Of a stretch of 64,000 nucleotides of DNA, positions 29,561 to 37,832 are shown piece by piece. The position numbers and the translations under genes are program-made. Numbering within the stretch: position 1 is the stretch's first letter; each line of letters begins with the position of its first letter. The notes under the pieces were generated by a model. The model was not told where the DNA came from, ran no database searches, and worked only from the letters and a program-made list of their open reading frames with translations. The stretch is from an uncultured Methylophilaceae bacterium. GTDB taxonomy: Bacteria; Pseudomonadota; Gammaproteobacteria; Burkholderiales; Methylophilaceae. Where the stretch lies: the NCBI GenBank assembly GCA_903899965.1, contig CAIULB010000030.1, forward strand, positions 25,489-89,488. Direction: 5' to 3'.

Positions 29561-30943
29561 TTATCCTTTGCGTGGGAGGCCACCCAGTAATGCGGCGACT
29601 TCACGTTTTGGTTTCGTTGTTTTGAAGAGCTGATTGTTTTGTGGTTTTACAGCGCCTGTGCCAGTTGGCTCGTAGGGCTTATCAAACCAAGGGTCGTTAC
29701 TTTTCTTGGCAGGAGCCGGGCGAGGTGTGCTCGCTGCTCTGTCGTAAGACTTTTCACGTGGTTTATGCTCAGCACTTGAACGTGCGCCACGCGCTGGTAA
29801 GTTGGTGGTTTCTTTGGTGATCTCGCGCTTAATCAGCTTTTCAATTTCTTTGAGGTATTTCTCTTCATCGGGAGACACCAATGAGATCGCAATCCCTAAT
29901 GCGCCAGCACGGCCTGTACGGCCGATACGGTGCACGTAATCTTCTGGTGCGCTTGGAATCTCGTAGTTAATGACCATCGGCAATTGGTCGATATCCAAAC
30001 CGCGCGCGGCAACGTCGGTTGCAATCAGGGCGTTAATCTTACCTTGCTTGAAAGCATCCAAAGCTTGAATACGCTCTGCTTGTGACTTGTCACCATGAAT
30101 TGCATCTGCTGAGATGCCTTCACGGACTAATTGGCGTGCCAAGCGACTTGCTGTGAGCTTTGTTTTGGTAAAGACGATGACTTGCTTGGTCTCTGTCTCG
30201 TTCAAGATTTGAGCGAGTAGGGCGTGCTTATCATCTTGTGCCACGTGATAAACTTTTTGCGTCACGTTTTCGTTGGTGGCATTACTACGCGCCACTTCAA
30301 CCAGCACTGGGTCTTTTAAGAATTCTTCAGAAAGCTTTTTGATTTCAGTTGAGAATGTCGCTGAAAACATGAGGTTCTGACGCTGTTTTGGCAATAGCGC
30401 CAAAATGCGTTTTAGGTCAGGCATAAAGCCCATGTCCAACATGCGGTCGGCTTCATCCAAAATCAACATCTGGACTTGGCCGAGTTGCAATGTGCGTTGT
30501 TCAACGTGGTCGAGTAAACGACCTGGTGTTGCCACCAAAATCTCCACACCTTTCATCAGGTGCGGGGTTTGTGTTTTGATATCAACACCGCCGTAAACGA
30601 CGAGTGAGCGAAGAGCACTATGTTTGGCATACACCTTAACGCTCGCTTCAACTTGAATCGCCAATTCACGTGTCGGCACTAGAATCAGTGCGCGAATCGG
30701 ATGGCGAGCAGGCGATGCGCTCGTGCTAGCAAGCGGCATTAATTTTTGTAGCATGGGTAGCGCAAAGGCAGCAGTTTTACCTGTGCCTGTTTGCGCGCCA
30801 GCCATTAAATCACGACCTTGCAGCACAATTGGTATCGCTTGCGCTTGAATCGGCGTTGGTATGGTGTAGCCAAACTCATCTAACGCCTTAAGAATTTCAG
30901 GCGCTAGATTGAGAGATGCAAAACTAATGTTTTCCGTACTCAA
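29561..30943 (-). CDS. rhlE: DEAD-box RNA helicase, RhlE-like (downstream copy)
   Basis: ATP-dependent RNA helicase of 460 residues. The Q motif PTPIQAQAIP, motif I AGAQTGTGKT, Ia PTRELA, Ib ATPGRLLDH, II DEAD, III SAT (FSATF), ARGLD and HRIGRTGR are all intact. A basic C-terminal tail from about residue 375 contains ARGARSS and a short TKPKRE segment. The start is TTG at 30943; an in-frame TGA lies just upstream and no better Met is near. It lies 30 bases after the other helicase gene, probably as the second gene of the operon. The RhlE subgroup assignment is by likeness. Confidence 0.88.
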   Translation of the reverse strand: MSTENISFASLNLAPEILKALDEFGYTIPTPIQAQAIPIVLQGRDLMAGAQTGTGKTAAFALPMLQKLMPLASTSASPARHPIRALILVPTRELAIQVEASVKVYAKHSALRSLVVYGGVDIKTQTPHLMKGVEILVATPGRLLDHVEQRTLQLGQVQMLILDEADRMLDMGFMPDLKRILALLPKQRQNLMFSATFSTEIKKLSEEFLKDPVLVEVARSNATNENVTQKVYHVAQDDKHALLAQILNETETKQVIVFTKTKLTASRLARQLVREGISADAIHGDKSQAERIQALDAFKQGKINALIATDVAARGLDIDQLPMVINYEIPSAPEDYVHRIGRTGRAGALGIAISLVSPDEEKYLKEIEKLIKREITKETTNLPARGARSSAEHKPREKSYDRAASTPRPAPAKKSNDPWFDKPYEPTGTGAVKPQNNQLFKTTKPKREVAALLGGLPRKG

Positions 30944-30973
30944 GTCTCAATACTCACTGTCTTGGTTTTAAGA

Positions 30974-32635
30974 TTAAGCAAAGTTACGTGGACGACGTGC
31001 TGCGCGGTCGCCATCAGCACGCTTAGGGCCGCCGAACTTGTCACCGCCACGATTGCCTTCAGGGCGGCTAGCACCTGGACGGCTGTTTGCGTTGCCATCA
31101 CGGCCACCTTCATTGCGACCAGCAAAGCTGCGGTTGCCTTCTGGACGGCTAGCGCTTGGACGACTATTTGCATTGCCATCTTGGCTACGTGGTTTAAAGC
31201 CAGTGTTGTTGCCTGGGTAGCCACTTGCAGCACGGTCACCAAATGAACGTTCGCGTTGAGGGCGGTCACCAGAAGGACGGCTGTTACGATCACCTGCTGG
31301 ACGATCGCCAAAAGCTGCGCGGTCACCGAATGAACGTTCGCGGTCACCACCTGGGCGCGCTGAACGGTCACCGAAACTGTTGTTTGATGGACGACCATTA
31401 CGATCACCTGGGCGACCATTTGAAGGACGACCAGAGCGCTCACCAGGACGACCTGAACGGCTAGGGCCGTCAGTACGAGGAGCTGCGCGTTTTGGTTCGA
31501 AACCAGCAATCACGCTAGGCTCTAAACGTTGACCAGTGAATTGTTCAATCTTACGCACTTGGTGACGATCCATGTTTGATGCAAATGAAATCGCGATACC
31601 TGTGTTACCAGCACGGCCAGTACGGCCGATACGGTGAACGTAATCTTCAGCGAATTTTGGTAAGTCGTAGTTAATCACGTGTGTAATTCCAGCCACGTCA
31701 ATACCACGGGCAGCAACGTCAGTCGCGACCAATACTTTTACATCGCCGTGACGAAGTTTGGTTAATGTGCGGTTACGTGCGCCTTGTGTCATGTCGCCAT
31801 GCAAAGCCGCTGTTTTATGACCCGCTGCGTACAAGTCCTCAGCTAATAAGTCAGCGTGACGTTTTGTTGAAGTAAATACAATCACTTGATTTACTTCTGG
31901 TGCAATCAATAGATGCTCAAGCAATTTGTTTTTGTGTGTCATGTCATCAACAAAGTGCAAGCGTTGCTCAATGTTTTCATGTTTTTGTGTTTGTGATGCC
32001 ACTTGGATTGTTTTTGGGTTGCGCAAGATTTGATGCGCGATACGGCCAATGTTGCCATCCAGTGTTTCTGAGAATAGAAGTGTTTGGCGCTCTGCTGGCA
32101 ATGCTGCGCAGATACGTTCTACATCAGGCATAAAGCCCATATCCAACATGCGGTCAGCTTCATCCAAAATCAACATTTGCAAGCGTGACATATCAATGCG
32201 GCCGCGTTCCATGTGGTCGATTAAACGGCCTGGTGTTGCCACCAAGATATCTAAAGGTTGTGAAAGCAATTTGTTTTGTAATGGGTAAGGCATGCCACCA
32301 ACGATACTCACTGTACGTGCGCGGATGAATTTACCGTATTTGCGAGCAGCTTCGTTTACTTGCGCTGCTAATTCGCGTGTTGGGACTAATACTAAGATAC
32401 GTGGACCACGGCTCTTAGATTCGTGTGGGGTTGCTAGTAAGTTAAGTGCTGGCAAAGCAAAGGCTGCAGTCTTGCCTGTGCCTGTTTGTGCTGAAGCCAT
32501 CAAATCATGGCCAGCCATTACTTCAGGAATTGCTTGCGCCTGAATTGGAGTTGCTGTGGTGTAGCCAGATTCTTCAATCGCACGAAGAATCGATGGGTGT
32601 AGGTTTAAACTTTCAAATGTTACGTCTTTAGACAT
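30974..32635 (-). CDS. DEAD-box RNA helicase with RG/ND-rich disordered tail and SET motif III (upstream copy)
   Basis: RNA helicase of 553 residues. The core (about 1-370) has AQTGTGKT (49-56), PTRELA, TPGRLIDH, DEAD (158-161) and HRIGRTGR. Motif III reads S189-E190-T191 (LLFSETLDGN) in place of the near-invariant SAT; this motif couples ATP use to unwinding. The tail from about 375 is low-complexity, rich in Arg, Gly, Asp, Asn, Ser and Pro, with repeated GDR/RPSGDR units and a 27-residue tandem repeat, as in cold-shock and RhlE-type helicases that bind RNA through the tail. The ATG is preceded by AAGGG, which can be hidden in a hairpin of the leader. Confidence 0.92.
   Translation of the reverse strand: MSKDVTFESLNLHPSILRAIEESGYTTATPIQAQAIPEVMAGHDLMASAQTGTGKTAAFALPALNLLATPHESKSRGPRILVLVPTRELAAQVNEAARKYGKFIRARTVSIVGGMPYPLQNKLLSQPLDILVATPGRLIDHMERGRIDMSRLQMLILDEADRMLDMGFMPDVERICAALPAERQTLLFSETLDGNIGRIAHQILRNPKTIQVASQTQKHENIEQRLHFVDDMTHKNKLLEHLLIAPEVNQVIVFTSTKRHADLLAEDLYAAGHKTAALHGDMTQGARNRTLTKLRHGDVKVLVATDVAARGIDVAGITHVINYDLPKFAEDYVHRIGRTGRAGNTGIAISFASNMDRHQVRKIEQFTGQRLEPSVIAGFEPKRAAPRTDGPSRSGRPGERSGRPSNGRPGDRNGRPSNNSFGDRSARPGGDRERSFGDRAAFGDRPAGDRNSRPSGDRPQRERSFGDRAASGYPGNNTGFKPRSQDGNANSRPSASRPEGNRSFAGRNEGGRDGNANSRPGASRPEGNRGGDKFGGPKRADGDRAARRPRNFA
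31000..31480 (-). repeat. Degenerate coding repeats in the helicase tail
   Basis: The DNA for the disordered tail is made of short degenerate repeats. One unit of 81 bases (27 codons) is duplicated: the segment beginning near 31053 recurs at 31134 with a few changes, giving two DGNANSRP-ASRPEGNR protein copies. Further right, GGTCACC/GAACGTTCGCG modules recur several times. The spacing keeps the reading frame, so copy number could vary without a frameshift. Confidence 0.75.
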
Positions 32636-32800
32636 GGTATTCCCTTATAAAAAACTCATTAAGGGCGCAAGCAGACACTGAGAAATAACCGATGCAAACG
32701 CATCCAGGGTTACTCAAACAGCGCAATACATTTATGAAATTAACTTAATAATTAAGTATGCATTTTTACCGGCGCACGGGCATTGCCACTAACCGGTAAT
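32636..32800 (-). promoter_or_regulatory. Structured 5' leader of the DEAD-box helicase with SD-sequestering hairpin
   Basis: Read on the minus strand, four elements precede the ATG. An outer stem TTACCGG/CCGGTAA (32793-32799 with 32766-32772) encloses GGCAATGCC. A perfect palindrome ACTTAAT-T-ATTAAGT lies at 32743-32757. The hairpin TAACC-CTG-GATGC-GTTT-GCATC-GGTTA lies at 32686-32712, with CTG as a bulge. Finally CCCTTA (32660-32665) pairs with TAAGGG (32642-32647), which contains the Shine-Dalgarno AAGGG six bases before the start codon. Such a leader suggests post-transcriptional control, as is known for E. coli deaD; the specific model is inference. Confidence 0.6.
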
Positions 32801-33062
32801 CAATACAAGAAAGCCGCAAAATATAACAACGGGCTTCGAGGGGCTAGGGCGATGAATATTCAGGTGGGTCATCATGAAACTGTCATTTAACAATGGTTCA
32901 ATGACACACCGAAGCGCGCAGTATATAGATTGTGACTGGGATGTCAAAACCTTTTATGTAACTAAACTGTAAATGCGTATGCTTTTATGCGGTTTTGGCA
33001 AGGAGTTGTGTTAAAATCGCGCCCTTTTAATGAACCGGCATTTCTATTTGCCACGGAATCTT
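32801..33062. other. Intergenic region between helicase leader and typA
   Basis: No gene is visible here. With the helicase leader the stretch without a gene is about 430 bases. It should hold the divergent promoters. TGTTAAAAT at 33009-33017 is a good extended -10 element for typA, placing its ATG about 45 bases downstream. No clear -35 box and no promoter for the helicase side could be named. Confidence 0.5.
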
Positions 33063-34871
33063 ATGTCTAGAAATTTACGCAACATCGCCATTATCGCTCA
33101 CGTTGACCATGGCAAAACCACAATGGTGGATAAGTTATTACAACAAGCAGGCACATTTGCAGCCCATCAGGCGGTGAGCGAACGTGTGATGGACTCTGGC
33201 GATATTGAAAAAGAACGTGGTATTACGATTCTTGCTAAGAATACTGCCCTAAACTTTGAAGGTACACACATTAATGTTGTGGATACGCCAGGCCATGCCG
33301 ACTTCGGTGGTGAGGTTGAGCGCGTATTGGGGATGGTTGACGGTGTTGTTTTGCTTGTTGATGCGGTTGAAGGCCCGATGCCTCAAACACGTTTCGTGAC
33401 TAAGAAAGCTTTGGCGTTAGGTCTTAAGCCTATTGTTGTGATTAATAAGGTTGACCGTCCAGGTGCACGTACTGACTGGGTCATTAACCAAACATTCGAT
33501 TTGTTCGCCAACTTAGGTGCAACAGATGAGCAATTAGACTTCCCGGTAGTTTACGCATCAGCGTTAAACGGTTATGCAACATTGGACATGAGTAAGTCAT
33601 CAGACACGATGCGGCCTTTGTTTGAAACGATTTTGAGCCATGTTGAGCCACCAAAAGGTGACAGCAACGCGCCACTACAAATGCAAGTGTCAGCACTCGA
33701 CTATTCTACCTATACAGGCCGCTTAGGTATTGGTCGTATCTGGAACGGTCGTATTAAGCCAGGTCAAGCTGTGACAGTCATGAACGGTGATACACAAGTT
33801 GGCCAAGGTCGTATTAACCAAGTATTTGGCTTCCGTGGTTTGGAGCGTGTTGAGGTTAAAGAAGCTGAAGCTGGCGATATCGTGATTATTTCTGGCCTTG
33901 ATGAAATCGGCATCGGCGTAACCGTTGCTGATAAAGAAAATCCAGTGGGCATGCCTATTTTAGGGGTGGATGAGCCAACATTGACCATGGACTTCATGGT
34001 GAACTCATCACCATTGGCTGGCACTGAAGGTAAGTTTGTGACCAGCCGTCAAATTCGTGACCGCTTAACAAAAGAGTTATTGGTGAACGTGGCGCTTCGT
34101 GTTGAAGACACACAAGATGCCGACGTGTTCCGCGTATCAGGCCGTGGTGAATTGCATTTGACCATTCTGTTGGAAAATATGCGCCGCGAAGGCTTTGAGA
34201 TGGCGGTGGGTAAACCACGTGTTGTTTACCGTGAAATCAATGGTGAGAAATGTGAGCCATACGAAATCTTAACGGTGGACTTGGAAGATGATACCCAAGG
34301 CACGGTGATGGAGGAGTTGGGTCGTCGTCGTGGCGAGCTACAAAACATGGAGTCAGACGGAAATGGCCGTACACGTTTAGAGTACAAGATTCCAGCCCGT
34401 GGCTTGATTGGTTTCCAAAGCGAGTTCTTAACGATGACCCGCGGTACCGGTTTGATGGCGCATATTTTTGATGAATACGCACCAGTGAAAGCTGACATGC
34501 CAGGCCGTCGTAACGGTGTATTGATTTCAGCTGAACAAGGCGAGGCTGTGGCTTATGCCTTGTGGAAGTTACAAGATCGCGGTCGTATGTTCTCAGTGCC
34601 GGGTGACAAGCTATATGAAGGCATGGTGATTGGTATTCACAGCCGTGAAAACGATTTGATTGTGAACCCTGTAAAAGGTAAGCAATTAACTAACGTTCGT
34701 TCATCAGGTACTGATGAAGCGGTACGTTTGGTTCCGGCTGTTCAAATAACACTAGAATCAGCCGTTGAGTTTATTGATGATGACGAGTTGGTGGAATTAA
34801 CACCTAAGTCTATTCGTATCCGTAAACGTTACTTGCTTGAGCATGAGCGTAAACGCGCTTCAAAAGAGTAA
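33063..34871 (+). CDS. typA: Ribosome-associated GTPase TypA/BipA
   Basis: Translational GTPase that helps 50S subunit assembly, chiefly at low temperature. I choose the ATG at 33063 ([20 protein letters not shown]), giving 602 aa (E. coli 607); the upstream in-frame ATG at 33030 adds 11 residues not seen in the family. G1 AHVDHGKTT (12-20), [14 protein letters not shown] and NKVDRPGAR are present, and the C-terminal domain shows [14 protein letters not shown] and the ERKR tail. It faces the helicase operon; both gene products are typical of cold growth, but shared control is only inferred. A terminator follows at once. Confidence 0.96.
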   Translation: MSRNLRNIAIIAHVDHGKTTMVDKLLQQAGTFAAHQAVSERVMDSGDIEKERGITILAKNTALNFEGTHINVVDTPGHADFGGEVERVLGMVDGVVLLVDAVEGPMPQTRFVTKKALALGLKPIVVINKVDRPGARTDWVINQTFDLFANLGATDEQLDFPVVYASALNGYATLDMSKSSDTMRPLFETILSHVEPPKGDSNAPLQMQVSALDYSTYTGRLGIGRIWNGRIKPGQAVTVMNGDTQVGQGRINQVFGFRGLERVEVKEAEAGDIVIISGLDEIGIGVTVADKENPVGMPILGVDEPTLTMDFMVNSSPLAGTEGKFVTSRQIRDRLTKELLVNVALRVEDTQDADVFRVSGRGELHLTILLENMRREGFEMAVGKPRVVYREINGEKCEPYEILTVDLEDDTQGTVMEELGRRRGELQNMESDGNGRTRLEYKIPARGLIGFQSEFLTMTRGTGLMAHIFDEYAPVKADMPGRRNGVLISAEQGEAVAYALWKLQDRGRMFSVPGDKLYEGMVIGIHSRENDLIVNPVKGKQLTNVRSSGTDEAVRLVPAVQITLESAVEFIDDDELVELTPKSIRIRKRYLLEHERKRASKE

Positions 34872-34893
34872 TTGACTGACAATGTATGAAGAG

Positions 34894-34920
34894 AAAGCCG
34901 ACCTAGTGGTCGGCTTTTTT
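34894..34920 (+). terminator. Rho-independent terminator of typA
   Basis: AAAGCCGACC (34894-34903) pairs with GGTCGGCTTT (34908-34917) around a TAGT loop and is followed by T residues. Confidence 0.92.
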
Positions 34921-34971
34921 ATTAGCACTTTCATGCTCGCATCCTGAGCTTATCTGATGTCATAATAGAGC

Positions 34972-35466
34972 ATGAAGAAAACATTTTTCGCGCTAATACT
35001 CCTGTGCTCCTCATTCACGGCTTTTGCTGCAAAGCCTATGCCACCTATTGATTCCGGCAAGGCTATCTATGCGGTGCCGGCTGAGCCTAATGTCACTTAT
35101 GAAGATGTCATTACAAGCTTAAAGGTAATCTCCGAGGGGATGAACTTTGTGAATCCAGCCAATTTTCCGATTGGTGAGCACATGAAGCAACGTGGTCAAG
35201 CGCCAGAAGGTGTGCTCGAGGTGCGTGCATTTTGTAACTTAGGGATGGGGGCTGAAATCATGCTAGATCATCCAGAGTTTGTCGTATTTGCACCTTGCCG
35301 TATTGGGATATATGAGCAAAAAGGCCAGCTTTACTTGGCGATTGATAGACCCACTTATGATTTAAAAAGCATTAAAAATCCAACGCCGCGGGCTCAAAAA
35401 GCGGCGCAAGAGTTAGAAAGTACTTTAATTCAAATTATTGATAAAGCCAGAAGAGGCGATATCTAG
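34972..35466 (+). CDS. Exported DUF302-like protein
   Basis: Periplasmic protein of 164 residues. A signal peptide MKKTFFALILLCSSFTAFA ends at about residue 19. The mature part has the YEDVITSLKVISEGMNF start, the EVRAFCNLGMGAEIM centre and FAPCRIGIYEQKGQLYLAIDRP, which fit the DUF302 fold by eye. Two cysteines (in AFCNL and APCRI) could form a disulfide or bind a ligand. The function of the family is not established. It is 51 bases after the typA terminator and 22 bases before yigZ, so it probably shares a transcript with the latter. Confidence 0.7.
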   Translation: MKKTFFALILLCSSFTAFAAKPMPPIDSGKAIYAVPAEPNVTYEDVITSLKVISEGMNFVNPANFPIGEHMKQRGQAPEGVLEVRAFCNLGMGAEIMLDHPEFVVFAPCRIGIYEQKGQLYLAIDRPTYDLKSIKNPTPRAQKAAQELESTLIQIIDKARRGDI

Positions 35467-35487
35467 TTCTACTTCTTAGGTTTTCCT

Positions 35488-36048
35488 TTGTTAAAAATCA
35501 CTAAAGCTGGCTTTGCCGAACACACTGTGAATAAATCACGATTTATTGCTGTCGCTGAGTATTGTCCGGACGAGCGTGCGGTTGGCGCTTGTTTGCGTAA
35601 ACTTGCTAGTCAACATCAAAGTGCACACCATTTGGCTTATGCCTTTCGATTAAAAACAGCGCAGGGCATTGTTCAGCGTTTTAGCGATGCGGGCGAGCCA
35701 TCAGGTACTGCAGGCAAGCCTATCCTCCAGTTTCTTGAAGGGCGAGATTTAATCAATGTATGTGTTGGTGTGATTCGTTATTACGGCGGCATTAACTTAG
35801 GCACGGGTGGGTTAGCGAGAGCTTATGGTGGCACAGGGCGCTTGGCGATTGAAGATGCGGCCATTGTGCCATATGTAGAAATGAAGCAATTGCAACTTAA
35901 ACTAGATTACAAAGAGCTGGATTACTTTACCCGTGAACTTGCGAAAATAGATGGTGTGTTGCTGGATAAGGAGTTTGGCGACGGTGTGACTGTTTTGGTG
36001 AGTCTCCCAGAGTCTAGCGTTGAGGCGGTGTTGAAAAGATTTGGCTAG
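35488..36048 (+). CDS. yigZ: YigZ/IMPACT family protein
   Basis: Cytoplasmic protein of 186 residues (E. coli YigZ 204). The UPF0029/IMPACT N-terminal domain shows SRFIAVAEY, HHLAYAFR, SDAGEPSGTAGKPIL and VIRYYGGINLGTGGLARAY, and a shorter ferredoxin-like C-terminal domain follows. In eukaryotes IMPACT controls the GCN2 kinase; in bacteria the role is unknown. The start is TTG at 35488. It ends before a hairpin terminator that separates it from the convergent fhc operon. Confidence 0.9.
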   Translation: MLKITKAGFAEHTVNKSRFIAVAEYCPDERAVGACLRKLASQHQSAHHLAYAFRLKTAQGIVQRFSDAGEPSGTAGKPILQFLEGRDLINVCVGVIRYYGGINLGTGGLARAYGGTGRLAIEDAAIVPYVEMKQLQLKLDYKELDYFTRELAKIDGVLLDKEFGDGVTVLVSLPESSVEAVLKRFG

Positions 36049-36061
36049 AAATCAAGATTCC

Positions 36062-36091
36062 AAAAAAGGCGCCGCATTAAGCGCTTTTTTT
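36062..36091. terminator. Terminator between yigZ and the fhc operon
   Basis: AAAAAAGGCGC (36062-36072) pairs with GCGCTTTTTTT (36081-36091) with one G-T pair and an 8-base loop. A and T runs on the two sides let it act in both directions. Confidence 0.85.
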
Positions 36092-36105
36092 GTGTGGCAT
36101 GTTGC

Positions 36106-36912
36106 TTACTTCAAAACCAGAATTTCACCCTTGCCGTCATTGCCAATGTCGCCCGAAAATCGATGTGCACGGTTTGAATTGATCTCTGCAAACTTACTTG
36201 GTAAGCCGCTAAATGATTTAAACATTAAGCTTAAAAATGGCAGTGTATGCGTGCCGCAATCTTGGATGGTGGCATGTAGCTTTGGTGTTTTGGTCAGGAG
36301 TAAGGTGCCACGACGCATGCCGTACCCCACATACTCTCCTACACTTCCAAGCACACCTATTGTTCCAGCCAACATACGACTCGCACAATAATTTCCCACG
36401 TTACCATCAATCAAAATCATGCCGCGGCGCATTTGATCACCTGTTCGTTCACCCGCATTGCCTTTAACGATGACGGTGCCACCTTTCATGCCAGCCCTTT
36501 CACCCACAAGTGCAGCCCCAAGGTAGTCGCCCACGTTGCCATTGATTTGAAGTAAGCCGCCCGCCATGCCACATGCTGCAAAGTCAGCAACACTGCCGTT
36601 CACAATGATGCTGCCTTGGCGCATTTGGAATCCCAAGAACCCGCCAGTATCGCCATTGACTGTGATATGTCCCATTTTTAAACCGCTACCGATGTAATCA
36701 ATTTTGACTGTGCTTTTATCGAATACAAGTTGATTGGTATCGTTGCCAGAAATCGTGAATACCTCATCAGCACGGATTTGTTGTTTGCCATACCAAAGCA
36801 AAGTGGCGCCAATGTCAGCAAGGCTTTTGTTAGCAAGCAAATCAGGGCTGAGTGGCGATACATCTAGCTTTTGCGCTAAGTCTTTTTTTAGTGCGAAGAT
36901 TAAAGCGCTCAT
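36106..36912 (-). CDS. fhcC: Formyltransferase/hydrolase complex subunit C
   Basis: Subunit C of the Fhc complex that converts formyl-H4MPT to formate by way of methylofuran. Length 268 aa. The middle consists of a beta-helix with repeated G-x-x-x-G-x-x-x-G turns (GNVGDYLGAALVGERAGMKGG, read in two parts), homologous to FwdC of methanogens and to the C-terminal domain of glutamate synthase. It is thought to be a scaffold. It is the last gene of fhcBADC and its ATG overlaps the fhcD stop by 4 bases. Confidence 0.93.
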   Translation of the reverse strand: MSALIFALKKDLAQKLDVSPLSPDLLANKSLADIGATLLWYGKQQIRADEVFTISGNDTNQLVFDKSTVKIDYIGSGLKMGHITVNGDTGGFLGFQMRQGSIIVNGSVADFAACGMAGGLLQINGNVGDYLGAALVGERAGMKGGTVIVKGNAGERTGDQMRRGMILIDGNVGNYCASRMLAGTIGVLGSVGEYVGYGMRRGTLLLTKTPKLHATIQDCGTHTLPFLSLMFKSFSGLPSKFAEINSNRAHRFSGDIGNDGKGEILVLK

Positions 36913-37832
36913 GCTGATTCTCCGCTCAAGCTTTTGTCATTCATGATGTCGCGCAAATGGAATTGGAATTGACCTAGTTTCCCGCCGTAATTGCCTGCAG
37001 AAATGCGTTTAATGCCATTTTCAGCACCTAATGCACAAGCGGCTTTTATACCGACGTAAGTTGCCTTACGAATATCTGCATCGGTTAAACCATCAATCAC
37101 GATTTCCATCACAGATTCAATATCATCGGAGAGTTGGGTTTTCGTGAGGCCTTTTAGTGTTGGGCAGAAGGCATCGTTGGTTGAAGCGAACATGGATTTG
37201 TACTTTGAGCCTACTTTAGAGCCTGAGCGCACAACGCCACCAGGAAAGGGCATGATCACATTCGGAATTTTTTTCATGGCTTCAATCGCTGCTTCGCAAG
37301 CCGCTAAGGCTTGCGGTTGCGATGTCGCCAGAACCAAGAAGTTGCCACCACCAACAGCTCGCACCATGCCTGTGGTTTCTTCGGTAATAAACTCGCCGTC
37401 CATCACTGGGACGCGCCAATAACGCTTGCCACCAAACTGTTTGGAAGTTTGAAAGCCGTCACCAAAGAAGCGAAGGTTTTTACCAAGATTAATACGCTCA
37501 TTGCCTTCAATGCCTGAAAATGCGGCAGCAGTAGGGCAGGTAAGGATTGTTTGCCCCATGCGATTTTCAAGTTGCTTCATCAGTACGGAGCTTCCCATAG
37601 CAAACATGAGAATGGCAACGCCAGGACGTCCGTCAGGCGTTTCTTCTTGACTAAGTTCGCGCTCAATCCCAGCCTCTACGCCGCACCCAATCACTGAGGT
37701 TGCAAAGCCCGTCATTGCGTTTGCTGCGTTGTAAGCCCATTTGTGATTTTGTGCGGTGATGATGACGCGAGTGCCGCGCATATTGAATGCCTCGGCAAAG
37801 GTATCATCTATTTGTACGCCATTAATGATCAT
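36909..37832 (-). CDS. fhcD: Formylmethanofuran:H4MPT formyltransferase subunit
   Basis: Moves the formyl group between H4MPT and methylofuran inside the Fhc complex. Length 307 aa (methanogen Ftr about 297). The start MIINGVQIDDTFAEAFNMRG, followed by ANAMTGFATSVIGCGVEAG, and the SKYKSMFASTNDAFCPTL and ISAGNYGGKLGQF stretches are typical of Ftr/FhcD. Both ends overlap the neighbour genes by 4 bases (ATGA), so the complex subunits are translated in a coupled way. Confidence 0.96.
   Translation of the reverse strand: MIINGVQIDDTFAEAFNMRGTRVIITAQNHKWAYNAANAMTGFATSVIGCGVEAGIERELSQEETPDGRPGVAILMFAMGSSVLMKQLENRMGQTILTCPTAAAFSGIEGNERINLGKNLRFFGDGFQTSKQFGGKRYWRVPVMDGEFITEETTGMVRAVGGGNFLVLATSQPQALAACEAAIEAMKKIPNVIMPFPGGVVRSGSKVGSKYKSMFASTNDAFCPTLKGLTKTQLSDDIESVMEIVIDGLTDADIRKATYVGIKAACALGAENGIKRISAGNYGGKLGQFQFHLRDIMNDKSLSGESA

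Noticed and set aside
30940..31509. A 189-aa minus-strand reading frame rich in Val, Ala and Thr
   Set aside because: It is the out-of-frame shadow of the repeat-rich helicase tail. Its odd composition follows from the DNA repeats, and the true helicase frame covers it with clear domains.
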